Notes: generated from the sequence alone by a model not told the origin. A DNA stretch of 64,000 nucleotides from Lithospermum erythrorhizon (GCA_019722365.1 JADFUC010000242.1:1-64000); one strand, 5' to 3'; positions 13,118 to 26,559 are shown, counted from the stretch's first letter. Translations and numbers: made by a program.

Positions 13118-14590
13118 AAAATCTAATTGTATTGCAACGAAAGATTTTATTATTTATATGCGCACTGAACATAGCAATAAAAACCCTTTCAAAAATCCTT
13201 CCGATACAAAGAGATTTATCAAACGGGTTGGGGTCTCGACTATCGCCTAGTTATCCCATACGATGCCGAATGCCTACAAAGATGACTTGTTTTGATATGG
13301 ACTCGAGCCGACTCGAGCCGATCTTGACTGATATGTGTCCTCGACGGGCCAGACAAGATCTTGTCTCCCTGACTTTTGGATATGGTTCGAACCAGGCGCC
13401 AAGAAAACTTGATCCCGCTGCGGGTCGCGGTGGGATTTGATCTTTGTCTTCGACTTTGATCCTTGAGATGTGGGATGGATGGTGGGACTAAGGACCCTTC
13501 TTTGATATATAGGTTGGCTGGACGCTTGACCATTATTTGATATGTGGGCTGGATGGATTTATATGCGAAATCGGATGGACGTCAATTTCTTTGATATGAT
13601 CACCGACGCCGTATCCTTTTCTTGATATGTGGGCTGGTTGGACGCTTGACCCTTCTTTGATATGTTGGTTGGTGGGACTTTGATGTGTGGTGTCTGGATA
13701 TGTAGATCATGGCGACTTTTGCGCGGTATGCCTGGATATGTGATCACCCGTCATAACCCATGTCTCAATTCCTGTCACATAACTACCCATTCTCTATGTG
13801 TTAAGATTTAATTGGTTATTTAAAATTAAAAGTTAATTATACTTCAAAAAATTATATATGTATTCTATTTTTATTGGTCTGTCACTCAATCGAGACAATC
13901 TAATGAGTAGAGATCCTGCCTGATATTGCGAGGTCCTGGGCCGACTAGTTCGGGGAGCCTCAGCGTTGTAGTACTCAACTTCATGAACTGCAGAAGTCAG
14001 ATCGGTTCCTTCAAAGCACAGAAAGAGCCTTGAAGCAGCCTTCCTTTGAGCCTCGATGTTGGATGTAGAAAGGTGAGCTTCGTGAGCTTGAATCCTACTC
14101 TTGACTTACTTGCTTGGGTGGGTCTAGCAAATTGTCTCCTCGCAGCCTTGATTTGGATCTTTGGTCGGCAACTGGCTTTTGAGGTTGTCTTCCCTCCTCT
14201 TACGCTTTGTGCACTCTAGGATGAGTAGGGAGCTCCGGCAAATTTTGATCCTTCTCCTGATTTGATTTGGTACCGGGGCCTAAGCAACGTGTTTCCTGCA
14301 GCTTGAATGTGGAGAGGGACAACTCAGCTTTTTGTCAAATTTTGGGGTTGATCTCCCTACCTTAGTGTATTAGGAGCCTATTTGGGTTCTCAGGGGCCTT
14401 TCTTCCTTTGATTCTTCAAGCCTTGCGGTTGTGTTCCCTTTGAATCTTCATGCTAGCGGGTTGCGCATCCTTTGAATCTTCTAGCTGGAGGGTTACACTC
14501 CTTTTGTATCTTCAAGCTCTGGGAAAGTTGCTCGCTTCTTTTTGTATCTTCAAACTCGAAGGTTTCCGTGGGCTATTAGGCGCCTCTATT
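13118..14590 (-). repeat. Large inverted repeat, left arm (LTR-like)
   Basis: Reverse-complementing this arm gives the same ordered landmarks as the right arm. These are 'gtttgataaatctctttgta', then 'aataaataataaaatctttc'-type text at the outer end; repeated 'gggtcaagc..ccagc..gcccacatat' units; 'ccccaaaa..gacaa' with 'aggcccc'; and 'gcttgaagattcaaagg' words near the centre. Similarity is clear but imperfect, with insertions and deletions. Short tandem units containing 'ctttgatatgtgggctgg' lie at 13500-13700. The outer text also recurs near 41380-41480, so the arm probably derives from an LTR. Open frames here (13099-13440, 13240-13533) are not supported as genes. Confidence 0.75.
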
Positions 14591-14639
14591 TGGAATACTC
14601 CCACCCGAATCACCTCCTCAAGCTTGCATTCAAAGGAAA
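14591..14639. other. Centre of the large inverted repeat
   Basis: This is the short spacer between the arms, estimated from matching landmarks on either side. The true centre could shift by tens of bases because the arms differ by insertions and deletions. Confidence 0.5.
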
Positions 14640-15775
14640 GGAAGCACTATCCGCCAGCTTGAAGATTCAAGCTTGAAGATTCAATGGAAGCACAATCTGC
14701 CACCAAAGATTCATCGGAAGCAAGCCAAGACTGGGAGCACCTTAAAGCACCATCAGACTTGAAGATTCAAAGGGAAGAAGCGCATTCGAGACACCTCAAG
14801 ACCAAGTAGGCGTCCAAACACATCAAGGAAGGCGACCAATCCCCAAAATCGGACAAGAGGTTATGATGTCCATCCCCAAGAAGTTGCGTGAAACACACTG
14901 GGCCCCTCGCACTAAATAAAGCTTCAAGTGAGAGATTCAAGTCATTAAGCCCCTAATCCTACCTCTCCAAATAGGTGCTTTGGAACATCGTGGAAGGAGG
15001 ACCATCAGAAAAGTCACGAGAAGCTGAGCTACCCACTCAACACTCAAGTCAAGCTACAGGAGATACCGCTAAAGCCCCCCAAGAAATCGCTTTCAAGAGT
15101 AGGATCAAGCCGGGCCGGGCTCTTGTTCTACATCCAATCACGGTTCGGTACCATACCGCTAAGGCTCTTGAACTATCCGTACCCACACGAAGACAAGTTG
15201 TCAAGCATCCCGAGAGGACACATATCCAAGTCATCATATCGAAGTCCACCACAAACACATATCCAATCAAGAGGGTCAAGCATCCAGCTAGCCCACATAT
15301 CAAGTCAAAGAGGGTCAAGCATACAACTAGCCCGCATATCCAGTCAAGGAGGGCAGTCCATCCATCCTGGTATTATTATCCAAGCAAAATGGAGGGGTCC
15401 AAGTCCTACCATATAACCTCGTATCTCAAGGATCCAAGTACAAGACAAAGATCAAGCCCATTAATTACCACTGGATCAAGTGTTGTTCACACTCTTTGCC
15501 CGGACAATAATAACCAACATCAGCACCAAATTCTCGGCCCCAAGCCCTCGGCCTGTGACACATAGCGCCTCAAAGACCTGCTTAGCCAGCCTCGAGTCCA
15601 ACCAAGTCAAGCCATATTGTAGACGTGAACATACGTAGGAGAGTACTAGACTGATAGTCGAACCCCAACCGTTTGATAAATCTCTTTGTACCTTGAAAGA
15701 TTTCTCCTAAAGGGTTTTATTATTTCGGTGAGCAATATAAATAATAAAATCTTTCCTAGCGATACAAATCTTGGC
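14640..15775 (+). repeat. Large inverted repeat, right arm (LTR-like)
   Basis: Mirror partner of 13118-14590. From centre outwards it has 'cttgaagattcaa' words, 'ccccaaaatcggacaa' near 14835, 'gggcccc' near 14900, and units of 'gggtcaagcatccagctagc' at 15280-15360. Further out come 'accccaaccgtttgataaat' near 15665 and 'aataaaatctttcctagcga' near 15750. Just beyond the end is 'cttggcacggcccgtgag', which could be a decayed primer-binding site. If so, this arm is the 5' LTR of a plus-oriented element. The 196-codon open frame 14975-15565 is low-complexity repeat translation and not a believable gene. Confidence 0.75.
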
Positions 15776-16365
15776 ACGGCCCGTGAGAATATTCTACTCC
15801 TCGTGCCTCCCGACTGCAGGCTCTTTAAGATGAAATATAACCGAGGCCCCAAACCTCCAACATACAACTAAGCTCCTTTAAGATGAACATAACTGTGCCC
15901 CAGCCCAACATATAATCGAGGTCTCCAGCCTTGGCATATATTTGTCATGATAATTTAGAATCATCACTTACACAAGAAAGGCGTAGCTTCCTCTAACAAA
16001 GATGGTAGAAGAAATGGACAAACATACGCAGAATACATCAGAAAGAGTCTCTTTCGCTACGATATAGAAGATACTCACCGCGAACACTCTGACAAAAGCT
16101 ACGTAAGCTACCACAGGCCACACCTCCTCAAGAGGCGCCTAATACCTTCAAGGACGCGACAGAAACACGTCTCACTCCACCACATCAAGCTTCACGCACG
16201 TCCCATGGACCAAAAAATGAACGTGAAGGAAACTCCTCTATCCATTGTAGCGACGGAACCATACCACCGCACACAAATCAAGTGGAGTTTATAATCGAGC
16301 AATCAAGATACCCAAGATGAAGCAAAGCCTTCATACTCTTACATATGTCGCTCCCCACACCAAGC
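15776..16365. other. No gene seen
   Basis: Short diverged sequence between the inverted repeat and the copia element. 'catacaact..' and 'cagccc' words are repeated loosely at 15860-15930. Nothing codes for a recognisable protein. Confidence 0.5.
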
Positions 16366-16890
16366 TGGAAATATGTAAGATATTTTAAATATTGCCCGCT
16401 GGAACAATCTGATTATACAAATCGATTTACTCATTTAAGTTTAAGTCCGCTCATAAATCAATATACTAAACATATAATGTTCGGGTTAACATTTATTAGT
16501 ATATGGCTTTCGACAATCGAGAGCGTGAAGAGGTCATACACATACAACTAAAGCGAGTCATAATTTAATTATAACTTTCAGTTTAAAAATGAACTATAAG
16601 ATCATCAATGATTTTCCAATCAGTGGAAAAAATCATCCCTGTTCAATCCACGATCTTTTAGTGATGTGGTTTCCGGAATCTTCTTTGTAGAATCATTATT
16701 GAATATTCTACTCAGCTGCCTTCTTTTTAAAAAGATAAAAAAGTGAGAAGATTCAAGAACCTTTCCTACCCTATCAGAATTTTAATTAAAATACATTAAA
16801 GGAGGTGATAGAGTTTTTGCTTAACTCTCCACAAAATCCTAAAATGTAGGAAATTAGATGCCTATATAAAGGCCATATTTGTCAGTTTCG
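16366..16890 (+). repeat. Left LTR-like end of Ty1-copia element
   Basis: This block matches 22547-23145 in order. Shared landmarks are 'aaatatg..agatattt', 'gaacaat..gatt.tacaaa', 'aacatttattagtatatggc', 'ggaggtgatagag..tttgcttaactctccaca' and 'gatgcctatataaa', the last probably the TATA-box region. The two copies stop resembling each other soon after the TATA box. Either the LTR ends there or one copy has been replaced downstream. No primer-binding site was found. Confidence 0.65.
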
Positions 16891-18264
16891 AAATTAATAT
16901 ATTGTAATAATAAAATAATTTTCTGATTAATTGTCAGATCCGAAAAATTATTAAAACGGAGTTAAAAGCGGCAAAAGTCGAATTCACCATCACCCATCTA
17001 AGCCATGGAACGGTGACATCACATGACCATCCCACCCGAAAGTGAGACGGGATTATCGAATCATCGGGTTTCGACCCTAATCGGGCCGCCTTTGGCTAGG
17101 CCTGCTTATCGCTTCGTTGACTTTCGGCTCTTTAAGATTCATGTGGACATCGACAAATTGATTTGAAATTAATTTCATCTCTGGATTAATTTGTATTCAA
17201 TTTAAATTTTATTAGAATAAAAGTATTTCTTTGATTTAAAATTAAAATTATTTTTTAATTTGTTAAAACCAAAATAATCGATTAGAAATAAACAATTTTC
17301 GAATAATATTTAATGTGTATATATACAAAATTATTTGATAATTAAATACTTATAATGACATAAAAATTCGAGTTTAATTTATTGAAATTGTTTACTGATA
17401 ACTAAAACAATAGTATATAATTCGATTGATGGATATGGCTTGTTCAATTTAATCATCCATGCTATATGTATAAATATAATTTAGAAAATTAATTTATTCA
17501 TGTAGAATATATGTTTAAGATATATATTGATTGGGATGTCATGAGATTTATGATAATACTCTTATTTGTATTTTAGAAATACAAATTTATATATAGAAGT
17601 TTTGCCTATAAATGAATCACCGTGAATTAATCTATTTACTATATCAAGCATTTGGTATCTATTGTAGTCGCTAACGGAAAAATAGTTAACGTGGTTAAGA
17701 ACTAGTATAAGTTTCATATTTTTCTATGTAAGTCATACCATGTATCTCAAGTGTTATATTTAGTCTTACGATTGATGTGATATAAATTTGGCTTGATAAA
17801 TGAAGTCTTTAGCATAATCGTAAGTATTACTAAGCATAACTAATCCCACCATTAAGTTATAATATTGTCACACCAACTCTAAAGTTCTGGGCGAGTCACT
17901 AAGCGACCGGGTACGTTAAGATGACATATTACGCCTCCCCGGGGATGCCCCTCCGATAGGAGAGTTCGAACGCATTCACAAAGTCAAGACTTAGCTGGGC
18001 TCTCGACTCATCCATTCTTTATCACAACAAGAGTTTTCGATTACTTAAATGTGCATACGACGCCAAGACATCGACCAGCATTACATTAATAATAATTAGT
18101 GTATGATCACCTACCCATATGATCGAGATTTGATCAGATGGAGCCTCGTATACTTTTGTGTTTTTCAAGGATTATACACTAGTATTTATGTTCTATTTTG
18201 TATTAGAACATCCTTATAAAATAAACCCTCACTCATTGTTTGTTTTATTTATCTTTGTAGTCAA
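16891..18264 (+). other. Leader region of copia element, no gene
   Basis: AT-rich DNA with no supported open frame, between the left LTR-like block and the first Gag-like codons near 18265. It could contain the lost end of the 5' LTR, the leader and later insertions. Confidence 0.4.
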
Positions 18265-21200
18265 AATGACTCCAACACTAATAACCCCTACACTCTCCGA
18301 TCCGCATTGGAAAATGCATACTAAATGGCATTAACTTCCTAGATTGGGCTAGAAAATTTATACCCGCCTTTCAAGGCTGGGAAATATAACTAATACGTAT
18401 AACTCTGCTTTCTCCAAAACTTGAAAAAGGTGATGAGGAAGCTTGGCTTTCTTATCAACAACATAAGCATGACGCTACTGATGTCCAATGTCTAATGTTG
18501 GCAAACATGAATAAGCGATCGTGAAGTTTATAAGCCAACCACGCAACCTTAAAAGCGCGCCCAGTTAAGCGTGATACCAAGCACAATGATGTTGGCTTCA
18601 TCAGTCATAAGTTATGGGTAATTTAAATGGAAATGTAAGAAGAACTTGGCGTAAAAGAAGAATGGAACCGTACCATTCTAACTACATGTATTTACGTATT
18701 ACTGAGGAACTTTACTCGATACTGTTGTATTAAATGGGTCGGGTACCTATTTGACGAAATACGCCGCACCTGCACAAGATGGTCGGAGAAAGGCGTTGGA
18801 CTTGAGGGTGGGCAATGGATCAAAAAGTTCATGTCGTTTTATACTGGTTTACTAAAGTAGCATTAACTACTAATCTTTTAAATCTTATTTTGAAAAACAT
18901 TTACTTTGTACCTGCTTTGAGCAGAAATATTATTTCCATTTCTCGTTTAACTTTGGATGGCTTTTAAGTTTCAATAAATGGTTAGTGCTATTTTATTTCT
19001 CGAAATGGAATGATTTATGGTACTGCTACTCTTGATAATGGTCTATACATGTTAGACACAAAATAAGAGACCTATAACATGAATATTAAAAGGAGAAACT
19101 CTAACGAAGGATATTAAATGTATTAAAACACATCGACGGTATTCTCAGCTTGGATGATTTTGAATCATCATTCGACATTACGCGAAGTCATGCTTGATGG
19201 GAAAGATGACTGTTACCCTTCAATCGAACTGGAAAGAGCAACGGATTGATGGAAATCATACATACCGATGTATGCGGACCAATGAACACGCTTGCAAGAG
19301 GTGATTTCTCATACTTTATAACCTTCACCGATGACTACAACAGATATGGTTACATATATCTACTGAAGCATAAACATGAAGCCTTCCAAGTTGGTTAAAG
19401 AGTTTCCGTATGGAAGTTGGAGAACCAACTCAACAAATGATCAAGCTTCCGCGATCCGATACAGCGAGAATACCGGAGCCATGACTTTGAGTCATATCTC
19501 CGGTAGACGCGTATAATATATCGCCACTCTCGCCGAACAATTCACAACACAACGGTGTATCTGAAGCGAGGAATCGAACCCTTAGACATAGTTCGACGAT
19601 GATGAGTACCTCAAACTGGCTACCATCCAATGTATGGAGATGGTCCACCGCAAACTGCAATGCATGCACTAAATGAAGTTCCAACAAAATCACCTCCCCT
19701 TAACTCCACATTTATAACTCGAGGCGAAGAAGTCTATATTAGGAAAGTTAACAAAGACAAACTAGGACCCAAATCCAACAAATGCTTCTTCATTGGATAT
19801 CCTAAAGAATCTTTGGGGTATTACTTCTATTAGAAAAACGAGAACAAAATCTTTGTTGCTCGCATCAAAAGCCTCTCCCTTGAAAAAGAAATTCACGGAC
19901 AAAAGAATTGGGAAATGATCTCGAACTAGTCTAAGAACAAGAGCCGGTTAACGCGCATTCTGAATCTCCTCAGAGGTGGATCCTCTTACATAGATGAGGT
20001 TCCATTAAACCCACTAGAAACCTGCGGACGAACCTCCCGAGATTCAACAACCTCGAGCATCTAATAGAACTCACAAGAACCCGATGGGGACGGTACGTGA
20101 TCCTTTTCTTAGTTGAAAGCCGATTTAGCCTTCTTCATACGTGAAAGAAAATGAGAGGGAATGGACATCGATGAATGGCTTTTAGCCATGAAATCCGAGA
20201 TCTACTCAATGTACCATAACGTACGGACGCTGGACGATTTACCTCGAGCGAAATACCCATCGGGTGTAAATGGGTGTTTAATCGTAAACTGGATAAGGAC
20301 GGAAACATTCATGTTTATAAGGCTAGACTAGTAGCCAAAGGTTTCAAGCAAATTCAAGGAATTGATTATGATGAAACTCTTTCTCACCATTGTTTGTTTA
20401 AACTGGTCTGTATTCTCTTAGCTATCACAGACAAAGCAATTACGAAATATGGAAGACACGACAAGACGGCATTCTCGAACGGAATCTAGAGGAGGACGTA
20501 TATGACACAACCTTCCGGGTTTACATGTCCGAAAAGGACGAAGAAGATATGCAAGCTACATTGCATCCATTTATGGATCAAGCAAGCATCCGTAAGTCGA
20601 ATCTTCAAGCTTCAAATTAAGCAATTAAAAGTTTTGGATTTGCCAGAAATGATGAAGATTCTTGTGTGTATAATAGGACGTGTATATGACACAACTTCCC
20701 GAGTTATACCGATCATTGCAAACGACATACCAATGCTTGAGTCAGTTAAAGCATGGATGTGCAAATATTTCTCAATGAAGGATTTTGGTAGGGAGAAGCT
20801 CCCCAATACATTCTTGGAATGAAAACGCATAGAATCGATCTTAAGCCTACTGGACTCAACGAGCTAGAATACTTACATTGATAAGTTTCCCACATGGAAG
20901 GCTCCAAAGGGTAATCTCCATGAGACATGGAATATCTCTCGCCGGCTCGATAGTCCTACTACGTAAATTACATATAACGCTGCATTTGTGCAGTTTCCTA
21001 TACGCCGCCATAGTGATCCATCATCATGCATGCCATGTTATGTACATGACCAAACGCTTCTTAAAGCTTTGAGTGTAACGAAGTCAGCATTAGTCATGTC
21101 CGTGTGGCGCACATTGACAGCGGTAAAGGCTATCCTAAGTACTTGAGAAAGTTAACTAAGGATGTATGTCTCGCAACGAGGGACGAATGAAAGTCGTTAA

Positions 21201-21696
21201 TGGCTAAACCGATGTCGGGCTTCAAACCGATAAAGATGATTCAAGATCTTAGTCTAAGTTAAGTGTATTCTACCTGAATGGTGGAGCAAAGGTCTTAGTG
21301 CGTAGCTTAGTATGAATCGTGGGCCGATTCAAAAATGAAGTTGAGTATATTGTATCATCGGAAGCCGGCTAAGGAAGCCTTCTCATTACTGGATCGCTGC
21401 TTCTCGCGAGTGAACTCGAGGCCGGTGCCTAGCATCGAGAATGCAAAGACATCTATTATGTGACAACACTCAAAGTAAATTGCTCAAGCTAAGGAACCAA
21501 AAAGCACATCACCGATCCAAGTATGCACGGAAAATACCATCTCATTTGGGACATAGTCAGAAAGAGATATACGCTGTATGTAAAAGTGGGACACATATTT
21601 ATAATTTAAAGACCCTTAACTAAACCCCTAACTCAAATCAAACATGATAAGCACATGCATAATATTGGATTGAGCAATGTATGTGAGTGGTGTTAG
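18265..21696 (+). pseudogene. Ty1-copia Gag-Pol, heavily frameshifted
   Basis: Decayed polyprotein in the copia domain order. Gag-like text lies at 18265-18530 (open piece with AWLSYQQHKHDATDVQ). A protease/pre-integrase region follows at 18700-19080 (YFVPALSRNIISISRL and GLYMLDT). The integrase core is near 19260-19400 (HTDVCGP and FTDDYNRYGYIYLLKHKHEA, each with a core aspartate). The integrase end and linker lie at 19630-19860 (DKLGPKSNKCFFIGYP). Reverse transcriptase spans 20180-20880 (ARLVAKGFKQIQGIDYDE, then a MTQPSGF block). RNase H runs from about 21000 to 21480, with a final HNIGLSNVCEWC ending at TAG 21694-21696. No YVDD box survives where one is expected, around 20680-20710. Many frameshifts and stops make this inactive. 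Confidence 0.9.
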
Positions 21697-22546
21697 ATTT
21701 AGTGGTATCCAGTTTTATTTATAAAAGTTTCAATTGTCATGACAATGTATGAATTTTTAGCTTCTAAATTCATTTGAATATATTTACCTTGTTTATATAT
21801 TTATACCTTTGCATATATATGTATACATGATTGCCCAAGCAATAATTTGATTCCACCAACAATCTAAAGTTCTCTAGAGAGGTCTTCGGATACATGATCT
21901 GAACAAGAGATCCTCTGTCAAGCCTAGAGAACTACGAGATTGTTCGTCCCTAGTTAGGTGTTCACTGATTGGAATCGAACACCAAACGACTAGTGTGTGA
22001 TTGGTTGTCTGATCACATTTCTTACCTAAAGGCGAGTCTACTTCAGTCAATCACATTGCATATATGTCGGAAGGGGGCCGAAAAGGGATCGACATGACCA
22101 CCATGAGAAACTTTAGAAGACAATATATCATAGCGTCCTAAGATGAATTCTCACGTAACTTACGTCAACGGCGATTCTTAAACCTACGTGGTAGGATTTC
22201 GCTCTACAAGAGTAAAGGTGATTTAATCCTTCTCAAACGCCTTCTCAGAAAAAGGAAGACTTATAACGCATACTGTCGGGTATGCGTTACTTAATGTAAT
22301 GATGAAAGACGACATCATAGAGGATTTCAGACAATCGATACGCCTAAAGAAGCCACCAACTTGTTGGATCGATGGCGATCGTGATGGCCATCTCCGCTTG
22401 GGCGCCGACATCGCATTAATCCGTGAAGCCAGGGAAACTACGCTACGAGTATTGGTGACAATAATCTTACCATCGCTTGACCGTTGGAAAACTAGTACGA
22501 AGGAATCGCTTGGAGCAAGGCACCTGGTCCATGGCAAGCTGGAGGT
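21697..22546 (+). other. 3' untranslated spacer of copia element
   Basis: This stretch follows the Pol stop and ends at 'aagctggaggt', a short purine-rich run just before the right LTR that fits a polypurine tract. The opposed open frames 22223-22594 (minus) and 22299-22556 (plus) overlap each other and resemble nothing known. Confidence 0.45.
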
Positions 22547-23145
22547 TGAAATATGAGATATTTGAAATAGTGTCTGAACAATTCGATTGTACAAACTAAT
22601 TTACTTTATTTAAGTTTGGGCTCATATATATATTCGACATATATAGTAATGCCATTAGGGAATACTAAAGACGCATATTAGGGGCTGGTGATGGTTTACT
22701 AGGATATGCTCATAACTAATATACTAAATATAATGTTCGGTTAACATTTATTAGTATATGGCTTTTTTTTTCAATCGCAGTTCCAAGAGGTCAGCTTAAT
22801 ACATTGCCAATGAAAAGTTTGAGTCATACTTAATTATAACTTTCGATTTAAAATGGAAACTTATATAAGAACATTGTAAGTGATTTTTCAATCAGGAAAA
22901 TTATCCCCCTAGTTCGACTAGATGTTTTAGAAATAGGATTTTGAATCTTCTTTTGTGATTCCTCGAATCTCTCTTTTACGTGTATTTGGCTTTTAGATAA
23001 GAAGTTTAAAAAGATTCTAGAAACTCTCAACCTATTGTAGCCTACCAAAAACACATTAAAGGAGGCGGCAGAGTTTTTTGCTTAACTCTCCACAAAGTCA
23101 AAAGTGTGACATTTGGGATGCCTATATAAATGTCACTTTTTGAGA
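22547..23145 (+). repeat. Right LTR-like end of Ty1-copia element
   Basis: It begins TGAAATATGAG directly after the purine-rich 'aagctggaggt'. The order of landmarks is shared with 16366-16890, including 'aacatttattagtatatggc' near 22745 and 'gatgcctatataaa' near 23118. The LTR may continue to about 23460, but the left copy offers no match beyond the TATA region. Confidence 0.65.
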
Positions 23146-23837
23146 TGAAAACTTCTGCTCACCACTTTTGGGATCTACTTTGTGAAAGACAAAAAGCTCT
23201 ATTTCCCTTCTCCCTTTCTCTTTAGTCGATTGACTAGTAGGTGGGAGAAATTCCTTGAATTTTTCTTCCCAACGTCTTTCGTAGTTCAATACTTTAAACG
23301 AGTTCTAGTAAAATTCCCGAAAGTACTTGTTCATTGGTTGGGCAGTGACAAATTAGAGTATTTTGCTTTGGATGCAAGTGGGTATTTATCATAGTATTCC
23401 TGCACTACGCTATTCTCATAATTATTCCGAAGAACGGTACACATATTTTCTCTGCCTCTTAATTATTATTATTTGATAAATAACTAGTAGTAGTAATCAT
23501 AGACCATATCCATATAGTATCATAGAATATTATTTATATGTTAGAAACACCAACAACAGCTTCCCGCATAGATATGATGAATATGCATTAGGGCTGTCAA
23601 CCTTCAAAGTTCCAGCAGTTCGATGGTGTTAGGAATCCCAAGCAGCTCATGACCCACTTCATAGAAACATGCAACAATGCTGGAACAAGTGAGATCATAC
23701 GGCCGTCATCTAAAGGGAAACGGCCTCAGTAGTGTATTGCAGTACCGAACTGCATCTATCGACATGGGGAAACAAATTGAAAATGAGTTCCCTAATCGCT
23801 TCATCACATCAAGCGATGCCAAGCATGATACAACTAA
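23146..23837. other. No gene seen; possible rest of copia LTR
   Basis: Contains a pyrimidine-rich leader-like run near 23195-23230 and small open frames (23182-23394, 23677-23871) that match nothing I know. The first 300 bases may be the R/U5 part of the right copia LTR. Confidence 0.4.
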
Positions 23838-26180
23838 CACTACTAGAGAAAATAACTTTTTGTGGCATTAAAAATAAATGTCACACTTATATTCCAGACA
23901 TGCCAGTGACCTTACATTTACGCTTTTACATGGCTATGAAATGAATTTTACCCACTAAATTTTCGAAAAAGACACGAACGTTATAGTGGCATTATACACT
24001 GCTGAAACCTAAAGGTTTATCAGGTGACGTTATTTACATTAGAACTCAATACGCAACAAAAAATGTCAAAACAATAGTTTGCGGGTAAATTATTACTACA
24101 ATAGTGTAGCGTTTAGAATTTGCGGGAAAAATAGAGTGTCGATTGTAAGACGTTTTGTTTAGAAAATAAACAAATAAACAAAAATTAGTTTTCATCAATC
24201 TATAACGGACGCTTCTAATCGATGTTTCAGAATTAAATTATGCTCTATGCATGCTTAAATTTAGCAATGTTAAATTAGCAATTTTTTATTACAATTACAT
24301 TCTACTTTCCACGTTACGGTGTTTAGTTTTAATTCTAAGATATAATATCACATAAATGCCACAGATTCTTTTAATAGAAAGATAAATTTATAAGATTTTG
24401 TTAATTCTAAGATATAATGGCACACAAATGTCATAGAGTCTTCAAACATAACGTTAAAATTTAATAAATATGGTAGTTGAAACCGCATACATCAAGCAAT
24501 GCCAAACACAAAATTTGTAGATACTATATGGCTAAAGCGTGACGCTTTTGTTACATGTTTTGCATTATAAATTGAGATAATTCAAGAACTATTTTTTCAC
24601 AACTAGATTTTTTCTGGCTAAATCATAAAATTGCTCGCAAATGCCTCCAACTAGTAATATTCAATCTATTAAGCTTTCTAGTTTTGTTAGTTGTTTATTG
24701 GAACCTACAAGTTCTCAATTTGTAATATATACTTTTATTTTTGATAATTAGTTATTTTTTTGTATATATATATATGTATGTTAGCTTTGTATGTCATTGA
24801 TGAACAGGAAATACCCGAAGAATTTTTTATGGCGGGTAACTCTAAGTGGAATTTTCAAATTCAAAGTCCTAGATAGCATGTAAAAGATTTAAAGTGGTAC
24901 AAGCGAGAAATAATGAAGATAATCTTTTAGATTCTTTACCGAATGCTTGGGAATTTGTGCATGGAAACAACATGGTATTTGGCGAGTGATTCAATCTGAC
25001 ATGTATCGTATTCAAGTGAGTAATACTAATGATTACCTCCTTTCGGGTCTACATTTATGGTCTCGATAGCTGGGCTAAAACCTAATATCGTGTCAGGATA
25101 CTTTAATGTTTGAATAAATTATGTTGTATTTTTTTAATGTTGTCTTTTTTAATTTTAAGGCAATGAATAATAAGAGGCTCTGGATTCTTTTACATATCTG
25201 TGACGCCACACAACCGATTCAAATCTTATTATTATAACGAGTCAAAATATTATATATATAATGTTTAACTAATATATTAAAAAATAAAAGCTAGCTAGTA
25301 CGCCGTTGTCGCGACGCTTTCTGGGCTTCTAATGCCACAATAACGTCAAGTTGTGTGAATTAATATATATAACTTTTAATAATTATACAAACTAATATAT
25401 ATAATATTTATTAATTAATTAAAAGATATTTGATGTAGCCATTTTTTGTTAATTGGTAGTTATGAAATACAAAAAGGAAATACTTTTGAAATTAATATTC
25501 CAAAAAGAAACTTGAGGAATAATATTAATCCAAAATAGATTACATTAGTAGAGCCAATACAAATAGGATTACAAACACAATTACAACAAAAACAAGAATA
25601 TTAACTAATCTTCTCAAATTAGCAATTTCAACATCCTTTTTGTTATATTTTTTTAGAAGACCTAAGATAATTGTCTTCTCTCTTATTGGAACAACGGGAT
25701 CGTTCTATCACCACATTCCACACCCGAATGTTAATGTTGGACACTTTAGAAATCTCCGACCACCAAGCTTCCTTCGTTTAAGTTATCGGATGACAACTAA
25801 TCCAATAACGCATACCTTACAATTTCTCATTTTCTTCCATGCCTTCAATGTTTGAATTTTTACTCCTCGAGACATCATTAGTGGGCGTAAGTATGAAATG
25901 CATGATGAAAATGTGAAATGGTTGAGGTTGTTAAATAAAGTATCATTTCATGGATTTTGGGTGAAAAATCAGATTCAAATGGTATTACGATAGTGTGACG
26001 TTATCACCTTTTTTTATATTTATATTTTTATGATTAATTATTTATTTATATTAATTTAATTTTACATGAAATGCCACATTAACGCATTCAAAATATATTC
26101 GACACTATTTATTTATACTAATTTTATTTTACTAAACGCCATTATAAATGCCAAGCATTCAAAATATATTTGATTAATTA
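23838..26180. mobile_element. Possible CACTA-derived DNA (left terminus only)
   Basis: CACTACTAGAGAAAA at 23838 matches the usual start of plant CACTA (En/Spm) terminal inverted repeats. It is followed by many short words such as 'tggcat', 'atgccac', 'gtgacg' and 'aatgtca' in both orientations, up to about 26160; these resemble CACTA subterminal repeats. No matching right terminus was found and no transposase is recognisable, so this would be a decayed or non-autonomous copy. Confidence 0.4.
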
Positions 26181-26559
26181 TTTATATTAATCCTAATTTT
26201 TGCTGCATATCAAGTTCATTTGTGTGACGTTAAGGTTAGTAATTGCATTTCAGACTTGTTCATTCTTCATATTATCGAAACCCCACCACCAAATCCCCTC
26301 TAACCCTCCGCAATTCCCATCCCTTGACTATCAAGCCAAATACTCCCACCCTCTCCGGCAATTCCCATCCTCGACTATCACCAAATCCCCACCCGGCTTC
26401 CTCAAATAATTTGCTCTAACTTCAAAACCAATTCACCAAAGTATGGAAAAAATAATCAGAAAATCGGTAAACGACTGCTAAATAATAAATTAAAAATGTG
26501 AGATTATTAAATTGATTAACGAAGTTTGGAAACCACTTTATATTTTATGTACGATAAAT
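26181..26559. other. No gene seen
   Basis: A C-rich patch at 26270-26400 repeats 'caattcccatcc' twice. The open frame through it (26200-26409) is compositional and not supported. Confidence 0.5.

Noticed and set aside
14975..15565. 196-codon plus-strand open frame
   Set aside because: It is made of repeated HPASPHIKS-like units from the inverted repeat and has no family resemblance.
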